Source: Nemertoderma westbladi
Taxonomy: Eukaryota > Xenacoelomorpha > Nemertodermatida > Nemertodermatidae
Direction: 5' to 3'
Assembly (NCBI GenBank): GCA_032718475.1
Contig: JAUCBJ010007125.1
Location: 33,016 to 97,015 of the forward strand
DNA length: 64,000 bases
Below, piece after piece: positions 22,373 through 35,724 of the stretch (positions are counted from its first letter, which is position 1; the number at the start of each line of letters is the position of its first letter). A program made the translations under genes and the position numbers. The notes below the pieces were generated by a model that was given only the letters and a program-made list of their open reading frames with translations, searched no databases and was not told the origin of the DNA.

Positions 22373-22399
22373 TATTATTATTATTATTATTATTTTATT
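22373..22399 (+). repeat. (ATT)n microsatellite
   Basis: A run of TTA/ATT triplets ends in TTTATTACAG directly before the first unit of the 43-bp minisatellite. The preceding 22207-22372 is unique sequence without a visible gene. Confidence 0.85.
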
Positions 22400-23757
22400 A
22401 CAGCTATTGAGGGACACTGGGTGCATACGTGAGTGTGGTAGCACAGCTATTGAGGGGCACTGGGTACGGACGTGAGTTTGGTAGCACAGCTATTGAGGGG
22501 CACTGTGTGCATACGTGAGTATAGAAGCACAGCTGTTGAGGGACACTGGGTGCATACGTGAGTTTGGTAGCACAGCTATTGAGGGGCACTGGGTACATAC
22601 GTGAGTTTGGTAGCACAGCTATTGAGGGGCACTGTGTGCATACGTGAGTATAGAAGCACAGCTGTTGAGGGACACTGGTTGCATACGTGAGTTTGGTAGC
22701 ACAGCTATTGAGGGACACTGGGTACATACGTGAGTTTGGTAGCACAACTATTGATGGACACTGGGTGCATACGTGAGTATGGAAGCACAGCTGTTGAGGG
22801 ACACTGGGTGCGGACGTGAGTTTGGAAGCACATCTGTTGAGGGACACTGGTTGCATAAGTGAGTGTGGTAGCACAGCTATTGAGGGACACTGGGTGCAGA
22901 CGTGAGTTTGGTAGCACAGCTATTGAGGGACACTGGGCGCATACGTGAGTTTGGTAGCACAGCTATTGAGGGACACTGGGTGCATACGTGAGTTTGGTAG
23001 CACAACTATTGTGAGACACTGGGTGCATACGTGAGTATGGAAGCACAGCTGTTGAGGGACACTGGGTGCGGACGTCAGTTTGGAAGCACAGCTGTTGAGG
23101 GACACTGGGTGCATAAGTGAGTGTGGTAGCACAGCTATTGAGGGACACTGGGTGCAGACGTGAGTGTGGTAGCACAGCTATTGAGGGACACTGGGTGCAG
23201 ACGTGAGTGTGGTAGCACAGCTATTGAGGGACACTGGGTGCATATGTGTGGTAGCACAGCTATTGAGGGACACTGGGTGCATATGTGTGGTAGCACAGCT
23301 ATTGAGGGACACTGGGTGCATATGTGTGGTAGCACAGCTATTGAGGGACACTGGGTGCAGACGTGAGTGTGGTAGCACAGCTATTGAGGGACACTGGGTG
23401 CATACGTGAGTGTGGTAGCTATTGAGGGACACTGGATGCATACGTGAGTGTGGTAGCACAGCTATTGAGGGGCACTGGGTACATACGTGAGTTTGGTAGC
23501 ACAGCTATTGAGGGGCACTGGGTGCATACGTGAGTATAGAAGCACAGCTGTTGAGGGACACTGGGTGCATACGTGAGTTTGGTAACACAGCTATTGAGGG
23601 ACACTGGGTGCATACGTGAGTTTGGTAGCACAACTATTGAGGGACACTGGGTGCATACGTGAGTATGGAAGCACAGCTGTTGAGGGACACTGGGTGCATA
23701 CGTGAGTATGGAAGCACAGCTGTTGAGGGACACTGGGTGCATAAGTGAGTAATGGTA
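22400..23757 (+). repeat. 43-bp minisatellite upstream of FEM1 exon C
   Basis: The unit contains CTATTGAGGGACACTGGG, GTGCATACGTGAGT and GGTAGCACAG. About 31 copies occur, with variants (TTGAGGGGCACTG, GTATAGAAGCACAG) and four short copies lacking the CGTGAGT part near 23240-23330. ORFs on either strand are periodic by-products. Confidence 0.93.
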
Positions 23758-23831
23758 GCACAGTGATCCCGAAGGTAGCACCCCCGATCCCATTTTAACA
23801 CCAACTATTGAATCTATTTGCTCTTTCACAG

Positions 23832-23998
23832 GCGACCCCGATGAGATCCGAATGCAGTCGTTGTTGATACGCGAACGTATACTGGGTGCCAAACACCCAG
23901 ACACGTCATATTATATAAGGTACCGTGGTGCGGTCTACGCGGACTCGGGTGACTTCCCTCGCTGTATAACACTATGGAGATACGCACTCGATCTGCAG
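23832..23998 (+). CDS. FEM1: FEM1 exon C
   Basis: The acceptor TTTGCTCTTTCACAG precedes 23832 and the donor GTAGGT follows at 23999. After two bases completing the Gly codon it reads DPDEIRMQSLLIRERILG, then KHPDTSYYIRYRGAVYAD, ending YALDLQ in phase 0. This is the most conserved, TPR-like segment of FEM1A/FEM1C-type proteins. No stop or indel is seen. Confidence 0.96.
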
Positions 23999-25099
23999 GT
24001 AGGTTGTTATAATCTCCGACGACCAAAATTTAATATAATATTTTTTACTTTGAAACTTTATTTCACTTGCATTCAATTTGCGCCACTCTGCAAATTCTAA
24101 AGGTTTTTAATCTTAGTGTATATATGAAACTTTGAGATATGAATAAATACCATAAATCATAAATATATGAATACTGAACACGTAGTTATTAACCGGTACC
24201 TAAAAATACACTGGGTCGAAATTCAAAATGGCGTGCCAGTGCATATTCGGATTTAGCCATCACCTATACATACAGTAAGTACATTTTGAAGTAAAAATTA
24301 AGATATTTAAAAGTGTTCCAAAATGCACCGTACTTCCAAAAATTGCTCAGATTTCAACGATCCTCCCACGTTGTGTTGTTTTTAGATTTACATAAGAACC
24401 GCATATCAGACTAAAGGAGTAAGTTAAAATGTATTTCTTGTTGGGTTTATGTGATTTTTGTTTGTTTGGTTATAATTCTGATAAACCCCAACTATACGAC
24501 ATTATGATTTCTCCGGTGACTGGGCACATAAGTTAATTTATAAAATGTGTTTCAGTTGCCTATGGTTGACTTGGATTTTGGAATTAAGACTTAATGTGCT
24601 CTGGTTACTCGGAGAAACCTAGTTCTGAAATATTGATTCTGAATTAGATCACCCAACCACTAAATTCTCATTAAAACTACCACGTACACCTAACCATAAA
24701 GTGGTAAAAAAACATAAGAAATTCCACATTCACGTTCAAAATTTATTAGTTTAGAGCGAGAGCCTTCGGGTTGGTTTCTGACATTTAGTTCTAGTTAAAA
24801 TTTATTTATTTATTTTATTATTTATTTATTTGATTCATTCTTGTAACTTGGGAGGAGAACCTAATTGCCATAACTGGGCCTCTCTCGTGCAATCTTCCAT
24901 CTATAATCATTAAAATACAAACTTTGTAGAAGAGCGCATTCTTTGGCTTATTATTCAACTTGTGTGCGTTACAATCAATTTAGTTTGACAATATCAAAAT
25001 ACAAACAATTATTGCAAAATCTTAAAAAAGTTCCTGTGTCTTCAAAAGGTTGACAAATTGAAGAATTTTCAATAAAACTTGCGGAATGTTAAATAAAAG
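23999..25099 (+). other. Unique 5' part of FEM1 intron 3
   Basis: AT-rich intronic sequence without a recognisable gene, apart from a LINE-like tail at 24785-24900 on the minus strand. Confidence 0.7.
24785..24900 (-). mobile_element. Probable LINE 3' tail remnant
   Basis: Read on the minus strand it runs GAGAGAGGCCCAGTTATGGC, then TTCTCCTCCCAAGTTACAAG, then AATGAATCAAATAAATAAAT. This resembles a non-LTR retrotransposon 3' end with an AAAT-type tail. No coding part remains. Confidence 0.4.
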
Positions 25100-28000
25100 T
25101 TGAGGAATCCAGTCAATACGATAAACTGTTTAACCTTTACAGCGACGACCAATGATATACTCAATACGATAAACTGTTTAACCTTTACAGCGACGACCAA
25201 TGATCTACTCAATACGATAAACTGTTTAACCTTTACAGCGACGACCAATGATTTACTCAATACGATAAACTGTTTAACCTTTACAGCGACGACCAATGAT
25301 CCACTCAATACGATAAACTGTTTAACCTTTACAGCGACGACCAATGATCTACTCAATACGATAAACTGTTTACTTTTACAACGACGACCAATGATCTACT
25401 CAATACGATAAACTGTTTACTTTTACAGCGACGACCAATGATCTACTCAATACGATAAACTGTTTACTTTTACAGCGACGACCAATGATCCACTCAATAC
25501 GATAAACTGTTTACTTTTACAGCGACGACCAATGATCCACTCAATACGATAAACTGTTTACTTTTACAGCGACGACCAATGATCTACTCAATACGATAAA
25601 CTGTTTACTTTTACAGCGACGACCAATGATCCACTCAATACGATAAACTGTTTACTTTTACAGCGACGACCAATGATCCACTCAATACGATAAACTGTTT
25701 AACCTTTACATCGCACAACCAATGATCTACTCAATACGATAAACTGTTTACTTTTACAGCGACGACCTATGATCTACTCAATACGATAAACTGTTTACTT
25801 TTACAGCGACGACCAATGATCCACTCAATACGATAAACTGTTTAACTTTTACAGCGACGACCAATGATCCACTCAATATGATAAACTGTTTAACCTTTAC
25901 ATCGCACGACCAATGATCCACTCAATACGATAAACTGTTTACTTTTACAGCGACGACCAATGATCTACTCAATACGATAAACTGTTTACTTTTACAGCGA
26001 CGACCAATGATCCACTCAATATGATAAACTGTTTAACCTTTACATCGCACAACCAATGATCCACTCAATACGATAAACTGTTTACTTTTACGCCGACGAC
26101 CAATGATCCACTCAATACGATAAACTGTTTACTTTTACAGCGACGACCAATGATCCACTCAATATGATAAACTGTTTAACCTTTACATCGCACGACCAAT
26201 GATCCACTCAATACGATAAACTGTTTACTTTTACAGCGACGACCAATGATCCACTCAATACGATAAACTGTTTACTTTTACAGCGACGACCAATGATCTA
26301 CTCAATACGATAAACTGTTTACTTTTACAGCGACGACCAATGATCTACTCAATATGATAAACTGTTTAACCTTTACATCGCACAACCAATGATCCACTCA
26401 ATACGATAAACTGTTTACTTTTACAGCGACGACCAATGATCTACTCAATACGATAAACTGTTTACTTTTACACCGACGACCAATGATCCACTCAATACGA
26501 TAAACTGTTTACTTTTACAGCGACGACCAATGATCTACTCAATACGATAAACTGTTTACTTTTACAGCGACGACCAATGATCCACTCAATACGATAAACT
26601 GTTTACTTTTACACCGACGACCAATGATCCACTCAATACGATAAACTGTTTACTTTTACAGCGACGACCAATGATCTACTCAATACGATAAACTGTTTAC
26701 TTTTACAGCGACGACCAATGATCCACTCAATACGATAAACTGTTTACTTTTCCCCCGACGACCAATGATCTACTCAATACGATAAACTGTTTACTTTTAC
26801 ACCGACGACCAATGATCCACTCAATATGATAAACTGTTTAACCTTTACATCGCACAACCAATGATCCACTCAATACGATAAACTGTTTACTTTTACAGCG
26901 ACGACCAATGATCTACTCAATACGATAAACTGTTTACTTTTACAGCGACGACCAATGATCTACTCAATACGATAAACTGTTTACTTTTACAGCGACGACC
27001 AATGATCCACTCAATACGATAAACTGTTTACTCTCACAGCGACGACCTATGATCTACTCAATACGATAAACTGTTTACTTTTACAGCGGACGACCAATGA
27101 TCTACTCAATACGATAAACTGTTTAACCTTTACATCGCACAACCAATGATCCACTCAATACGATAAACTGTTTACTTTTACAGCGACGACCAATGATCCA
27201 CTCAATACGATAAACTGTTTAACCTTTACATCGCACAACCAATGATCCACTCAATACGATAAACTGTTTACTTTTACAGCGACGACCAATGATCCACTCA
27301 ATACGATAAACTGTTTACTTTTACAGCGACGACCAATTATCCACTCAATATGATAAACTGTTTAACCTTTACATCGCACGACCAATGATCCACTCAATAC
27401 GATAAACTGTTTACTTTTACAGCGACGACCAATGATCCACTCAATACGATAAACTGTTTACTTTTACAGCGACGACCAATGATCCACTCAATATGATAAA
27501 CTGTTTAACCTTTACATCGCACGACCAATGATCCACTCAATACGATAAACTGTTTACTTTTACAGCGACGACCAATGATCCACTCAATACGATAAACTGT
27601 TTACTTTTACAGCGACGACCAATGATCCACTCAATACGATAAACTGTTTACTTTTACAGCGACGACCAATGATCCACTTAATATGATAAACTGTTTAACC
27701 TTTACATCGCACGACCAATGATCCACTCAATACGATAAACTGTTTACTTTTACAGCGGACGACCAATGATCCACTCAATACGATAAACTGTTTACTTTCA
27801 CAGCGACGACCTATGATCTACTCAATACGATAAACTGTTTACTTTTACAGCGACGACCAATCATCCACTCAATATGATAAACTGTTTAACCTTTACATCG
27901 CACGACCAATGATCCACTCAATACGATAAACTGTTTACTTTTACAGCGACGACCAATGATCCACTCAATACGATAAACTGTTTACTTTTACAGCGACGAC

Positions 28001-29887
28001 CAATGATCCACTCAATATGATAAACTGTTTAACCTTTACATCGCACGACCAATGATCCACTCAATACGATAAACTGTTTACTTTTACAGCGACGACCAAT
28101 GATCCACTCAATACGATAAACTGTTTACTTTTACAGCGACGACCAATGATCCACTCAATACGATAAACTGTTTACTTTTACAGCGACGACCAATGATCTA
28201 CTCAATACGATAAACTGTTTACTTTTACAGCGACGACCAATGATCCACTCAATACGATAAACTGTTTACTTTCACAGCGACGACCTATGATCTACTCAAT
28301 GCGATAAACTGTTTACTTTTACAGCGACGACCAATGATCTACTCAATACGATAAACTGTTTACTTTTACAGCGACGACCAATTATCCACTCAATATGATA
28401 AACTGTTTAACCTTTACATCGCACGACCAATGATCCACTCAATACGATAAACTGTTTACTTTTACAGCGACGACCAATGATCCACTCAATACGATAAACT
28501 GTTTACTTTTACAGCGACGACCAATTATCCACTCAATACGATAAACTGTTTAACCTTTACATCGCACAACCAATGATCCACTCAATACGATAAACTGTTT
28601 ACTTTTACAGCGACGACCAATTATCCACTCAATACGATAAACTATTTAACCTTTACATCGCACGACCAATGATCCACTCAATACGATAAACTGCTTAACC
28701 TTTACATCGCACGACCAATGATTCACTCAATACGATAAACTGTTTACTTTTACAGCGACGACCAATGATCCACTCAATACGATAAACTGTTTACTTTCAC
28801 AGCGACGACCTATGATCTACTCAATACGATAAACTGTTTACTTTTACAGCGACGACCAATGATACACTCAATACGATAAACTGTTTACTTTTACAGCGAC
28901 GACCAATTATCCACTCAATACGATAAACTGTTTAACCTTTACATCGCACAACCAATGATCCACTCAATACGATAAACTGTTTACTTTTACAGCGACGACC
29001 AATGATCCACTCAATACGATAAACTGTTTACTTTTACAGCGACGACCAATTATCCACTCAATACGATAAACTGTTTAACCTTTACATCGCACAACCAATG
29101 ATCCACTCAATACGATAAACTGTTTACTTTTACAGCGACGACCAATTATCCACTCAATACGATAAACTGTTTAACCTTTACATCGCACGACCAATGATCC
29201 ACTCAATACGATAAACTGCTTAACCTTTACATCGCACGACCAATGATCCACTCAATACGATAAACTGTTTACTTTTACAGCGACGACCAATGATCTACTC
29301 AATACGATAAACTGTTTAACCTTTACATCGCACGACCAATGATCCACTCAATACTATAAACTGTTTACTTTTACAGCGGCGACCAATGATCCGCTCAATG
29401 CGATAAACTGTTTACTTTTACAGCGACGACCAATTATCTACTCAATACGACAAACTGTTTACTTTTACTGCAACGACCAATGATCCACTCAATACGATAA
29501 ACTGTTTACTTTTACAGCGACGACCAATGATCTACTCAATACGATAAACTGTTTAACCTTTACATCGCACAACCAATGATCCACTCAATACGATAAACTG
29601 TTTACTTTTACAGCGACGACCAATGATCCACTCAATACGATAAACTGTTTACTTTTACAGCGACGACCAATGATCCACTCAATACGATAAACTGTTTACT
29701 TTTACAGCGACGACCAATGATCCACTCAATACGATAAACTGTTTACTTTCACAGCGACGACCAATGATCCACTCAATACGATAAACTGTTTACTTTTACA
29801 GCGACGACCAATGATCTACTCAATACGATAAACTGTTTACTTTCACAGCGACGACCTATGATCTACTCAATACGATAAACTGTTTAA
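25100..29887 (+). repeat. 47/48-bp minisatellite derived from FEM1 exon D acceptor, left part
   Basis: The unit begins CGACGACCAATGATCCACTC and ends CTGTTTACTTTTACAG (47 bp) or CTGTTTAACCTTTACAG (48 bp). About 100 copies occur here. Each carries a pyrimidine-rich TTTACAG acceptor followed by sequence matching the first about 30 bases of FEM1 exon D. Variants TCGCACAACC and CTTTTACACC alternate in blocks, showing block duplication. Confidence 0.95.
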
Positions 29888-30300
29888 TAGGGTGTGTCAA
29901 AAAAAAAAATTTTGGATTTTGACTGTGCATACCCTCTGGATTTGTGCATTTGGGTGAAAAAACGACACAGACAAAATTTTTCATCATTTGGCTCAGGTTA
30001 AGCCATCCCCCAAGGCGCTTGAAATTGTCAATGTTAATCGAATGGTATATTTTTGAATGAAAAAGGCCATCTGTCGGTTAGGACACTTCCAGTCATCATA
30101 TGAAGTCCATTTTGGTCTCATTTGAACCACAATCTGACAATAGCCGATTTAGTGGGGGTAGATGTGATTGTCTAAGTCTTAGTACCAATATTTTGGAAAC
30201 CTCACAGCTTAAATTTCAATATTACCAATAAGGGACTCATCAAAGGATACAACATTATCAATTTTGACTGTTGTCTTCATTGTGACTATAGTGACATGGT

Positions 30301-32262
30301 TCATAATGACAATAGAAACCATCGCGAAACAATCGCTTTCTTCTCTGATACTTCCACCAAAGGAGAGAAAAGTGCCATCCCAACAAGGTCTTCACTTAAG
30401 TACCACAGCTGCCCTTTCAGTTTTTTCAAAGCTATACTGGCAACTTCTTTATCTACAACGTGGTACCTTTCAAGTTTCTTGAGTAGCAGTAAGTCATTAA
30501 TGGGAGCATTGCAGCTATCTGGGGCTAAATTCCAAGGTACAATATAAATTGTTGCTATAAATAGTACAATACGTTTCAATGAATTCAATTCGTGGTGGCT
30601 CAAATCAAACTGATCTCGAAAAAGCAAAATCTTCAGACAGTATATCCCCTTAGCCATCCACCAGGAATGGCTGTATGCTCCAGGAGTCGAAAATTTAGCT
30701 TTAGCAGCAGGACAGCCCAGACTGAGAAGTACTAAATTAATAAACTCACTATAGTCCTGTCTTGGGGCAGTTTTTCTGGCTAGTATATCAGTTAGTGCTT
30801 TACATGTGCTCTCTCTATTATTAGCCAGCCACGATTCTTCCTCACTGGATAAGACAAACTGGCCAGTTGTTTTGTCAAGTGACAAGTAACTCTCTTGGTT
30901 TATATAGGGCCACTGCTCCTTGAAACGACGGAAGAGTGGTATTTCTGGACCACATGTTGGGAAATATTTATCGAACACAGCTGACGATACAACCTCCAAA
31001 ATGTGATGTCGGCAAGCTAAGAACAAAAGTCTCTTATCAAAAGCTTTTTGTATTACAGTTATAGCACCAACATTAACTCCAGTATTAGAAGCTGTGGTAT
31101 CAAAACAAAGGCCAGCCAACCAGTCAGAAACACCTTCCCACTCATTAATAAATTTAACAACAGCATTCCCCATAATTGTACCAGTTCCAGCTGGCAAACG
31201 GGGTATGCCAAGCAGTTTTTCTATATTTTCTCCCGAAATAACTACTGGCATATGATCATTATTGTCCTGAGCAACTTCAGATGGTATAATTTTACTGTCA
31301 AAATGTGCGATTACAGGTGTATTTAGGCCTAATAGAAATTTTTCTTTAATTTCTCGACCAGTAGATTCCCGGACTGTTTTCCGAGCTCGGGCTATTGAAG
31401 AAGCCGATAAAGTAATCGATGTCACATCTACTCCTGCAGCTGTGAGAGCTGGAGTAACAACAAACATCGCCTCTCGAGGTGATGTTGCTGTTCTTTCCAT
31501 ACTGGCAACAAATTTAGGGTCTTTTATAACAGCAGTTTTATCACTAGTAGTGTAAGTACCGGTACTATTACTTGCAATTAAATCGCTGTCTGGTTCAAGT
31601 TGATGTTTGTGATATTTACTGGGTATAAATTCACCATCATCTCCAGATGCCTCACTATTTTCGGATTCACTCAATGTAAGAACGAGACTTTGGGAATCTT
31701 TCAGAATTTCAGCTTGCTCTTTGCGTTTCTCCATACTTAGTTTCCGCTTCAAGATCCTATTTTTCTTCTCATTGTAAATCTTGTCTTCACCTGACATTAT
31801 CATCAGTCTCTCTGTCCTCTGGTCCTGAAGGAATGTCCAGTCCTCCTTAATTTTTATTTTTTCCAGTGATTTGGCGTGGGCAATATCAAATAGTTTTGAC
31901 ATCCTCAATGAAAAGTTTTTCTCTTTAGCGATTTGAGTTTTGTCTGAGGTCCGAGATTTATGTTTTCCAACTGCTGAATATTCATCATGAAGTGCTTTTA
32001 GTTTAGCTACAGCGTTTGGCTTTTGTGTTGTTGGCACATTTGCCTTATTATATAACAGAATCACTTCATTTATTGTATTAGAGTATCCCACAGGTTTAGT
32101 CAGTTTGTTTACTCGAAGATCATAAAATAGTCGATGAAGGACTTGTCCTATAGTAGGAAGCTGCCTAGGGCTTTCTTCAGACAGAGAAACAGTAGGCTGA
32201 CCAATGAGCCATATTGCAGTAGATGAACGAGTTTTGTGCAATTCTGTGGTAATAGTTGCCAT
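30301..32262 (-). CDS. hAT-like transposase, intact 653-aa ORF
   Basis: A single uninterrupted ORF lies within the 3.2-kb TIR element. The N-terminal third is charged and rich in Lys/Glu (coiled or DNA-binding; no BED zinc finger recognised), followed by an acidic Ser-rich stretch. The core has CFDTTASNTG (Asp about residue 388) and, 29 residues on, ACRHHILEVV (Cys417, His419/420). This fits the hAT RNase H-fold pattern of a catalytic Asp in a D..SN block followed by C..H. The C-terminal part is helical and leucine-rich. The same protein style is known as uncharacterised metazoan proteins. The start is the Met at 32262 (MATITTELHK). The superfamily rests on TIRs, TSD and these motifs; the exact family is not determined. 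Confidence 0.75.
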   Translation of the reverse strand: MATITTELHKTRSSTAIWLIGQPTVSLSEESPRQLPTIGQVLHRLFYDLRVNKLTKPVGYSNTINEVILLYNKANVPTTQKPNAVAKLKALHDEYSAVGKHKSRTSDKTQIAKEKNFSLRMSKLFDIAHAKSLEKIKIKEDWTFLQDQRTERLMIMSGEDKIYNEKKNRILKRKLSMEKRKEQAEILKDSQSLVLTLSESENSEASGDDGEFIPSKYHKHQLEPDSDLIASNSTGTYTTSDKTAVIKDPKFVASMERTATSPREAMFVVTPALTAAGVDVTSITLSASSIARARKTVRESTGREIKEKFLLGLNTPVIAHFDSKIIPSEVAQDNNDHMPVVISGENIEKLLGIPRLPAGTGTIMGNAVVKFINEWEGVSDWLAGLCFDTTASNTGVNVGAITVIQKAFDKRLLFLACRHHILEVVSSAVFDKYFPTCGPEIPLFRRFKEQWPYINQESYLSLDKTTGQFVLSSEEESWLANNRESTCKALTDILARKTAPRQDYSEFINLVLLSLGCPAAKAKFSTPGAYSHSWWMAKGIYCLKILLFRDQFDLSHHELNSLKRIVLFIATIYIVPWNLAPDSCNAPINDLLLLKKLERYHVVDKEVASIALKKLKGQLWYLSEDLVGMALFSPLVEVSEKKAIVSRWFLLSL

Positions 32263-32274
32263 GTTTGTTAATAT

Positions 32275-32640
32275 ATAATTTGATACAATATAGGTAGGCC
32301 TACTGTAGGCATAGGGGTATGCCTACTGTACAGTACTATACTGTAGGTACTGCAGAGTAGGTAGGTTAGATAAATAATATGCTGTGGTACCTGTCAACCT
32401 GAAGCTTAACTGATAGGCCTAAATTGCAGTGTACTATAACATACACCAGTTGCAATATGATTTGATGCAATATAGGTACTGTAGGAGTAGTGGTATATGC
32501 CTACTGTACAGTGCTATACTGTAGGTACTGCTGTACTGCAGAGTAGGTAGGTTAGATAAAAAATATGATGTACCTGTCAGCCTGTAGCTTAACTGATAGG
32601 CCTAAATTGCAGTGTACTATAACATACACCGGTACAACAG
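32275..32640. repeat. About 180-bp tandem duplication upstream of the transposase start
   Basis: Two diverged copies share GCCTACTGTACAGT.CTATACT, GCAGAGTAGGTAGGTTAGAT and TTAACTGATAGGCCTAAATT. They lie just 5' of the ORF start and may be promoter or leader sequence. Several embedded palindromic pieces are present. Confidence 0.8.
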
Positions 32641-33086
32641 ACATTGTGGCACCGTTGTGACAACAAAGTCACAACGGCAACACAGTCACTGTATCTAGCT
32701 AATATATTTTGAAATTACCAATTAACTAAAAATGGACGATTCAATGAAGAAGACCTTAATGTCAATTTTGACTCTTCTTTCCATAATACAAAGTCAATTT
32801 TGGTCTCATTCAAACCGCAATGGCCGATTTAGTGGGGGTAGATGTGGTTAACAAAGTCTTACAACCATTTTTACCAATTCACCAAGTCTTTTTAAGTCTA
32901 CAAGTGTTCAGCGGTTCGCGGTAAAAATTGCAAATCGAAAATGCCTTTGGGGGGTGGTTCAACGTCAAAATTTTAGTATGGTATAATGATAAAATATTGT
33001 TATTTTTGCATTTGACACAAAATGGGAGGGTATGCCAAAACAAATTCCAACATTTTTTTTTCCTCTATGGAAAGTGACACACTCTA

Positions 33087-35724
33087 CTGTTTAACCTTTA
33101 CAGCGACGACCAATGATCTACTCAATACGATAAACTGTTTAACCTTTACATCGCACAACCAATGATCCACTCAATACGATAAACTGTTTACTTTTACAGC
33201 GACGACCAATGATCCACTCAATACGATAAACTGTTTACTTTTACAGCGACGACCAATGATCCACTCAATATGATAAACTGTTTAACCTTTACATCGCACG
33301 ACCAATGATCCACTCAATACGATAAACTGTTTACTTTTACAGCGACGACCAATGATTCACTCAATACGATAAACTGTTTACTTTTACAGCGACGACCAAT
33401 AATCTACTCAATACGATAAATTGTTTACTTTTACAGCGACGACCAATGATCCACTCAATATGATAAACTGTTTAACCTTTACAGCGACGACCAATGATCC
33501 ACTCAATACGATAAACTGTTTAACCTTTACAGCGACGACCAATGATCTACTCAATACGATAAACTGTTTACTTTTACAGCGACGACCAATGATCCACTCA
33601 ATACGATAAACTGTTTACTTTTACAGCGACGACCAATGATCTACTCAATACGATAAACTGTTTACTTTTACAGCGACGACCAATGATCCACTCAATACGA
33701 TAAACTGTTTACTTTCACAGCGACGACCTATGATCTACTCAATACGATAAACTGTTTAACCTTTACAGCGACGACCAATGATCTACTCAATACGATAAAC
33801 TGTTTAACCTTTACATCGCACAACCAATGATCCACTCAATACGATAAACTGTTTACTTTTACAGCGACGACCAATGATCCACTCAATACGATAAACTGTT
33901 TACTTTTACAGCGGACGACCAATGATCTACTTAATACGATAAACTGTTTAACCTTTACATCGCACAACCAATGATCCACTCAATACGATAAACTGTTTAC
34001 TTTTACAGCGACGACCAATGATCCACTCAATATGATAAACTGTTTAACCTTTACATCGCACGACCAATGATCCACTCAATACGATAAACTGTTTACTTTT
34101 ACAGCGACGACCAATGATCCACTCAATACGATAAACTGTTTACTTTTACAGCGACGACCAATGATCCACTCAATATGATAAACTGTTTAACCTTTACATC
34201 GCACGACCAATGATCCACTCAATACGATAAACTGTTTACTTTTACAGCGGACGACCAATGATCCACTCAATACGATAAACTGTTTACTTTCACAGCGACG
34301 ACCTATGATCTACTCAATACGATAAACTGTTTACTTTTACAGCGACGACCAATGATCCACTCAATATGATAAACTGTTTAACCTTTACATCGCACGACCA
34401 ATGATCCACTCAATACGATAAACTGTTTACTTTTACAGCGACGACCAATGATCCACTCAATACGATAAACTGTTTACTTTTACAGCGACGACCAATGATC
34501 CACTCAATATGATAAACTGTTTAACCTTTACATCGCACGACCAATGATCCACTCAATACGATAAACTGTTTACTTTTACAGCGACGACCAATGATCCACT
34601 CAATACGATAAACTGTTTACTTTTACAGCGACGACCAATGATCTACTCAATACGATAAACTGTTTACTTTTACAGCGACGACCAATGATCTACTCAATAC
34701 GATAAACTGTTTACTTTTACAGCGACGACCAATGATCCACTCAATACGATAAACTGTTTACTTTCACAGCGACGACCTATGATCTACTCAATACGATAAA
34801 CTGTTTACTTTTACAGCGGACGACCAATGATCTACTCAATACGATAAACTGTTTAACCTTTACATCGCACAACCAATGATCCACTCAATACGATAAACTG
34901 TTTACTTTTACAGCGACGACCAATGATCCACTCAATACGATAAACTGTTTACTTTTACAGCGACGACCAATTATCCACTCAATACGATAAACTGTTTAAC
35001 CTTTACATCGCACAACCAATGATCCACTCAATACGATAAACTGTTTACTTTTACAGCGACGACCAATTATCCACTCAATACGATAAACTGTTTAACCTTT
35101 ACATCGCACGACCAATGATCCACTCAATACGATAAACTGCTTAACCTTTACATCGCACGACCAATGATCCACTCAATACGATAAACTGTTTACTTTTACA
35201 GCGACGACCAATGATCTACTCAATACGATAAACTGTTTAACCTTTACATCGCACGATCAATGATCCACTCAATACTATAAACTGTTTACTTATACAGCGG
35301 CGACCAATGATCCGCTCAATGCGATAAACTGTTTACTTTTACAGCGACGACCAATTATCTACTCAATACGACGAACTGTTTACTTTTACTGCAACGACCA
35401 ATGATCCACTCAATACGATAAACTGTTTACTTTTACAGCGACGACCAATTTTCTACTCAATACGACAAACTGTTTACTTTTACTGCAACGACCCATGATC
35501 CACTCAATACGATAAACTGTTTACTTTTACAGCGGACGACCAATGATCCACTCAATACGATAAACTGTTTACTTTTACAGCGAACGACCAATGATCCACT
35601 CAATACGATAAACGGTTTACATTTACAGCGGACGACCAATGATCCACTCAATACGATAAACTGTTTACTTTTACAGCGAACGACCAATGATCCACTCAAT
35701 ACGATAAACGGTTTACATTTACAG
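33087..35724 (+). repeat. 47/48-bp minisatellite derived from FEM1 exon D acceptor, right part
   Basis: About 56 copies lead directly into exon D. The last units (35520-35724) carry CGGACG and GGTTTACATTTACAG, like the real exon start, and the array's final TTTACAG is the genuine splice acceptor. The array is therefore physically continuous with the exon. Confidence 0.95.

Larger units (their letters stand above)
29888..33086 (-). mobile_element. hAT-superfamily-like DNA transposon, apparently autonomous
   Basis: The terminal inverted repeats are TAGGGTGTGTCA (29888) and TGACACACTCTA (ending 33086), 11 of 12 matching, extended by A/T runs and GCATACCCTC blocks. It is flanked by a perfect 8-bp duplication CTGTTTAA (29880-29887 and 33087-33094) that fits hAT nTnnnnAn and exactly restores the minisatellite unit. 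It encodes one long minus-strand ORF. Near-terminal direct blocks (GCCGATTTAGTGGGGGTAGA near 30143 and 32823) may be transposase-binding sites. Confidence 0.85.

Noticed and set aside
22400-23900. 43-bp minisatellite as a copy of the FEM1 exon C junction
   Set aside because: Only ACTGGGTGC is shared with exon C and not at the junction, so unlike introns 1 and 3 there is no good case for a splice-junction origin.
22404-23904. Minus-strand repeated SVPQQLCF / HPVSLNSCA ORFs
   Set aside because: By-product of the 43-bp minisatellite; no start context or unique domain.
30264-30547. Plus-strand ORFs opposite the transposase
   Set aside because: Antisense shadows of the 653-codon transposase frame or its UTR.
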